Source: Syntrophaceae bacterium (lineage in GTDB: Bacteria > Desulfobacterota > Syntrophia > Syntrophales > UBA2185). Taken from it: DNA of 5,978 nucleotides. The notes beneath the pieces are model-generated. The model made no database searches and was not told the DNA's origin. It saw only the letters and a list, made by a program, of their open reading frames with translations. The position numbers and the translations under genes are program-made. The DNA is taken from the NCBI GenBank assembly GCA_017885225.1, contig JAFNGM010000063.1, forward strand, positions 14,674 through 20,651, in the 5' to 3' direction. Every line of letters starts with the position of its first letter. Position 1 is the stretch's first letter. Below are positions 5,177-5,978 of this stretch, piece by piece.

Positions 5177-5767
5177 TCAATCGCAATTTTCAAAGTTGAG
5201 GTTCGCCTGAAGACTTCCCCCTTCCTTGAACCCGCAATTGAGCCTTAAATGGCCGTCTATGAGGCGGATGTTATTGACCGTTGTCATGGATTTCTTCACC
5301 GCCATATCATAAACACTACAGGCTGCGGGATCAATGACGACTTCCTTGCACTTTTCATAATCTGGGGGCTGACAGCTCCCGGGCACTTCTATCTTGACGA
5401 TCTTCCCTTTGATCGGATCTTCTATGATGACGACGGCTCCGGCATGCTTATCCTTGCCGAGGATGACGGCGCCGTAAAACTGCATTCGCTGGCCAGAGCG
5501 GCATGCATCAGGTTCAAAGGTAAACGTACCTACCGGCTCACCTTTAGAAACAAGGTTCCCCTCAGTCTTGGAGCATCCTTTGCCCATGAAAAAAAAGCCG
5601 AAGGCGGCGATCTGCACGGCGACAAGTATGATGATTAGCAAAAAAGACCTTTTTTTGCGTGACGGCTTCAGAGGACTCTCTGGTACGATTTCTACTCTGC
5701 GTCCGCACTGACTGCAGTACAGGTCTTTTTCCTGCATCGTATTGCCGCATGAAACGCAATTTTTCAT
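5177..5767 (-). CDS. Zinc-ribbon, single-span membrane protein with Cys-rich outer domain
   Basis: A 196-aa protein. The N-terminus is a zinc ribbon with Cys4-x2-Cys7 and Cys18-x2-Cys21 (CVSCG and CSQCGRR). A basic stretch (SRKKR, 36-40) and a hydrophobic segment (41-61) follow; by the positive-inside rule the ribbon is cytoplasmic and residues 62-196 are outside. The outer part has seven cysteines (65, 89, 132, 140, 150, 178, 195), suggesting disulfides. It has no recognised enzyme motif. Start ATG at 5767 is preceded by AGGA 8 bases upstream. It begins 50 bp after the macro-domain stop on the same strand and may be co-transcribed with it. Zinc-ribbon-plus-membrane proteins are common in Desulfobacterota-like genomes but mostly uncharacterised; I cannot name its role. 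Confidence 0.75.
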   Translation of the reverse strand: MKNCVSCGNTMQEKDLYCSQCGRRVEIVPESPLKPSRKKRSFLLIIILVAVQIAAFGFFFMGKGCSKTEGNLVSKGEPVGTFTFEPDACRSGQRMQFYGAVILGKDKHAGAVVIIEDPIKGKIVKIEVPGSCQPPDYEKCKEVVIDPAACSVYDMAVKKSMTTVNNIRLIDGHLRLNCGFKEGGSLQANLNFENCD

Positions 5768-5817
5768 CGGGTTTTTCCTGCGTCAGAAATATTACATACG
5801 TTGATGTTGACTAATTT

Positions 5818-5978
5818 CTATAATAGTATTTTCAGTTCTTCGGCGAAGATGTCGTAAGTTTTGCGGCCGAAAAGAACGAAGCGCACCAGTTCAATATCGC
5901 TATGTTCCTTGAGATAATCGATTGCCGTTTTAAGGGCGATCTGCGCCGCTTCGTGTACAGGATAACCGTAGACGCCGG
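5818..5978 (-). CDS. Macro-domain protein, C-terminal end (partial)
   Basis: The minus-strand frame is open from the window edge to a TAG at 5818-5820 and gives 52 residues. GVYGYPVHEAAQIAL is the macro-domain loop (usually Ser-Thr-Gly-Val-Tyr-Gly-Tyr-Pro) that contacts the ADP-ribose phosphates, and VRFVLFGRKTYDIFAEELK is the last strand and helix. The family (YmdB/TARG-like) removes or binds ADP-ribose, for example hydrolysing O-acetyl-ADP-ribose. The catalytic residues lie upstream of the window, so activity cannot be judged. The 3' end is duplicated at 2111-2144. Followed by the zinc-ribbon gene. Confidence 0.85.
   Translation of the reverse strand, partial: GVYGYPVHEAAQIALKTAIDYLKEHSDIELVRFVLFGRKTYDIFAEELKILL
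5829..5862. repeat. 34-bp direct repeat, right copy (inside macro gene)
   Basis: This copy lies in the intact end of the macro-domain gene and matches 2111-2144 at 31 of 34 bases. Its partner marks the other side of the accessory block, 3.7 kb away. Confidence 0.7.

Noticed and set aside
5165..5186. TTGCG/CGCAA inverted repeat at the zinc-ribbon stop codon as a terminator
   Set aside because: Only 5 bp of stem with a 10-base loop and no following T run on the minus strand.

Overview
This looks like chromosomal DNA of an anaerobic bacterium of the Desulfobacterota/Nitrospirota kind. That is a guess from the gene families (DUF1015, a COG4123 methyltransferase, a DUF721 protein, a short MoaE-like protein, stand-alone PilZ and AMPK-type glycogen-binding modules) and moderate GC. 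No rRNA, tRNA or other taxonomic marker is present.

Left part (1-2000), ordinary housekeeping genes. The 3' end of a DUF1015 gene overlaps the start of a trmN6-like tRNA methyltransferase gene by 4 bp. That gene converges on, and overlaps by 41 bp, a DUF721/DciA-like gene on the minus strand. A MoaE-like gene follows alone on the plus strand.

Middle part (2000-4690), an accessory-looking minus-strand block. In transcription order it holds: an orphan ParA-type ATPase fused to a C-terminal CBM48/AMPK-type glycogen-binding domain; a cytoplasmic protein with a fibronectin-III-like domain; a single-domain PilZ (c-di-GMP receptor) protein; and a 77-aa Trp-rich protein of unknown function. The 77-aa gene is followed after 14 bp by a degenerate integron attC-like site, so at least the end of the block looks cassette-derived. 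Beyond it lies a 34-bp near-copy of the 3' end of the macro-domain gene found at the right edge of the window. I do not recognise this gene combination as a described system. The best working idea is a ParA/McdA-like positioning module whose cargo is glycogen or another alpha-glucan and whose state is tuned by c-di-GMP.

A 495-bp AT-rich non-coding stretch (4682-5176) holds an unusual density of inverted repeats: a possible regulated leader for the ParA mRNA, a pair of NrdR-box-like sites spaced 31 bp apart, and an 18-bp-stem hairpin that could be a small RNA or a repeat element.

Right part (5177-5978), minus strand: the 3' end of a macro-domain (ADP-ribose hydrolase family) gene, followed 50 bp later by a zinc-ribbon, single-membrane-span protein with a cysteine-rich outer domain.
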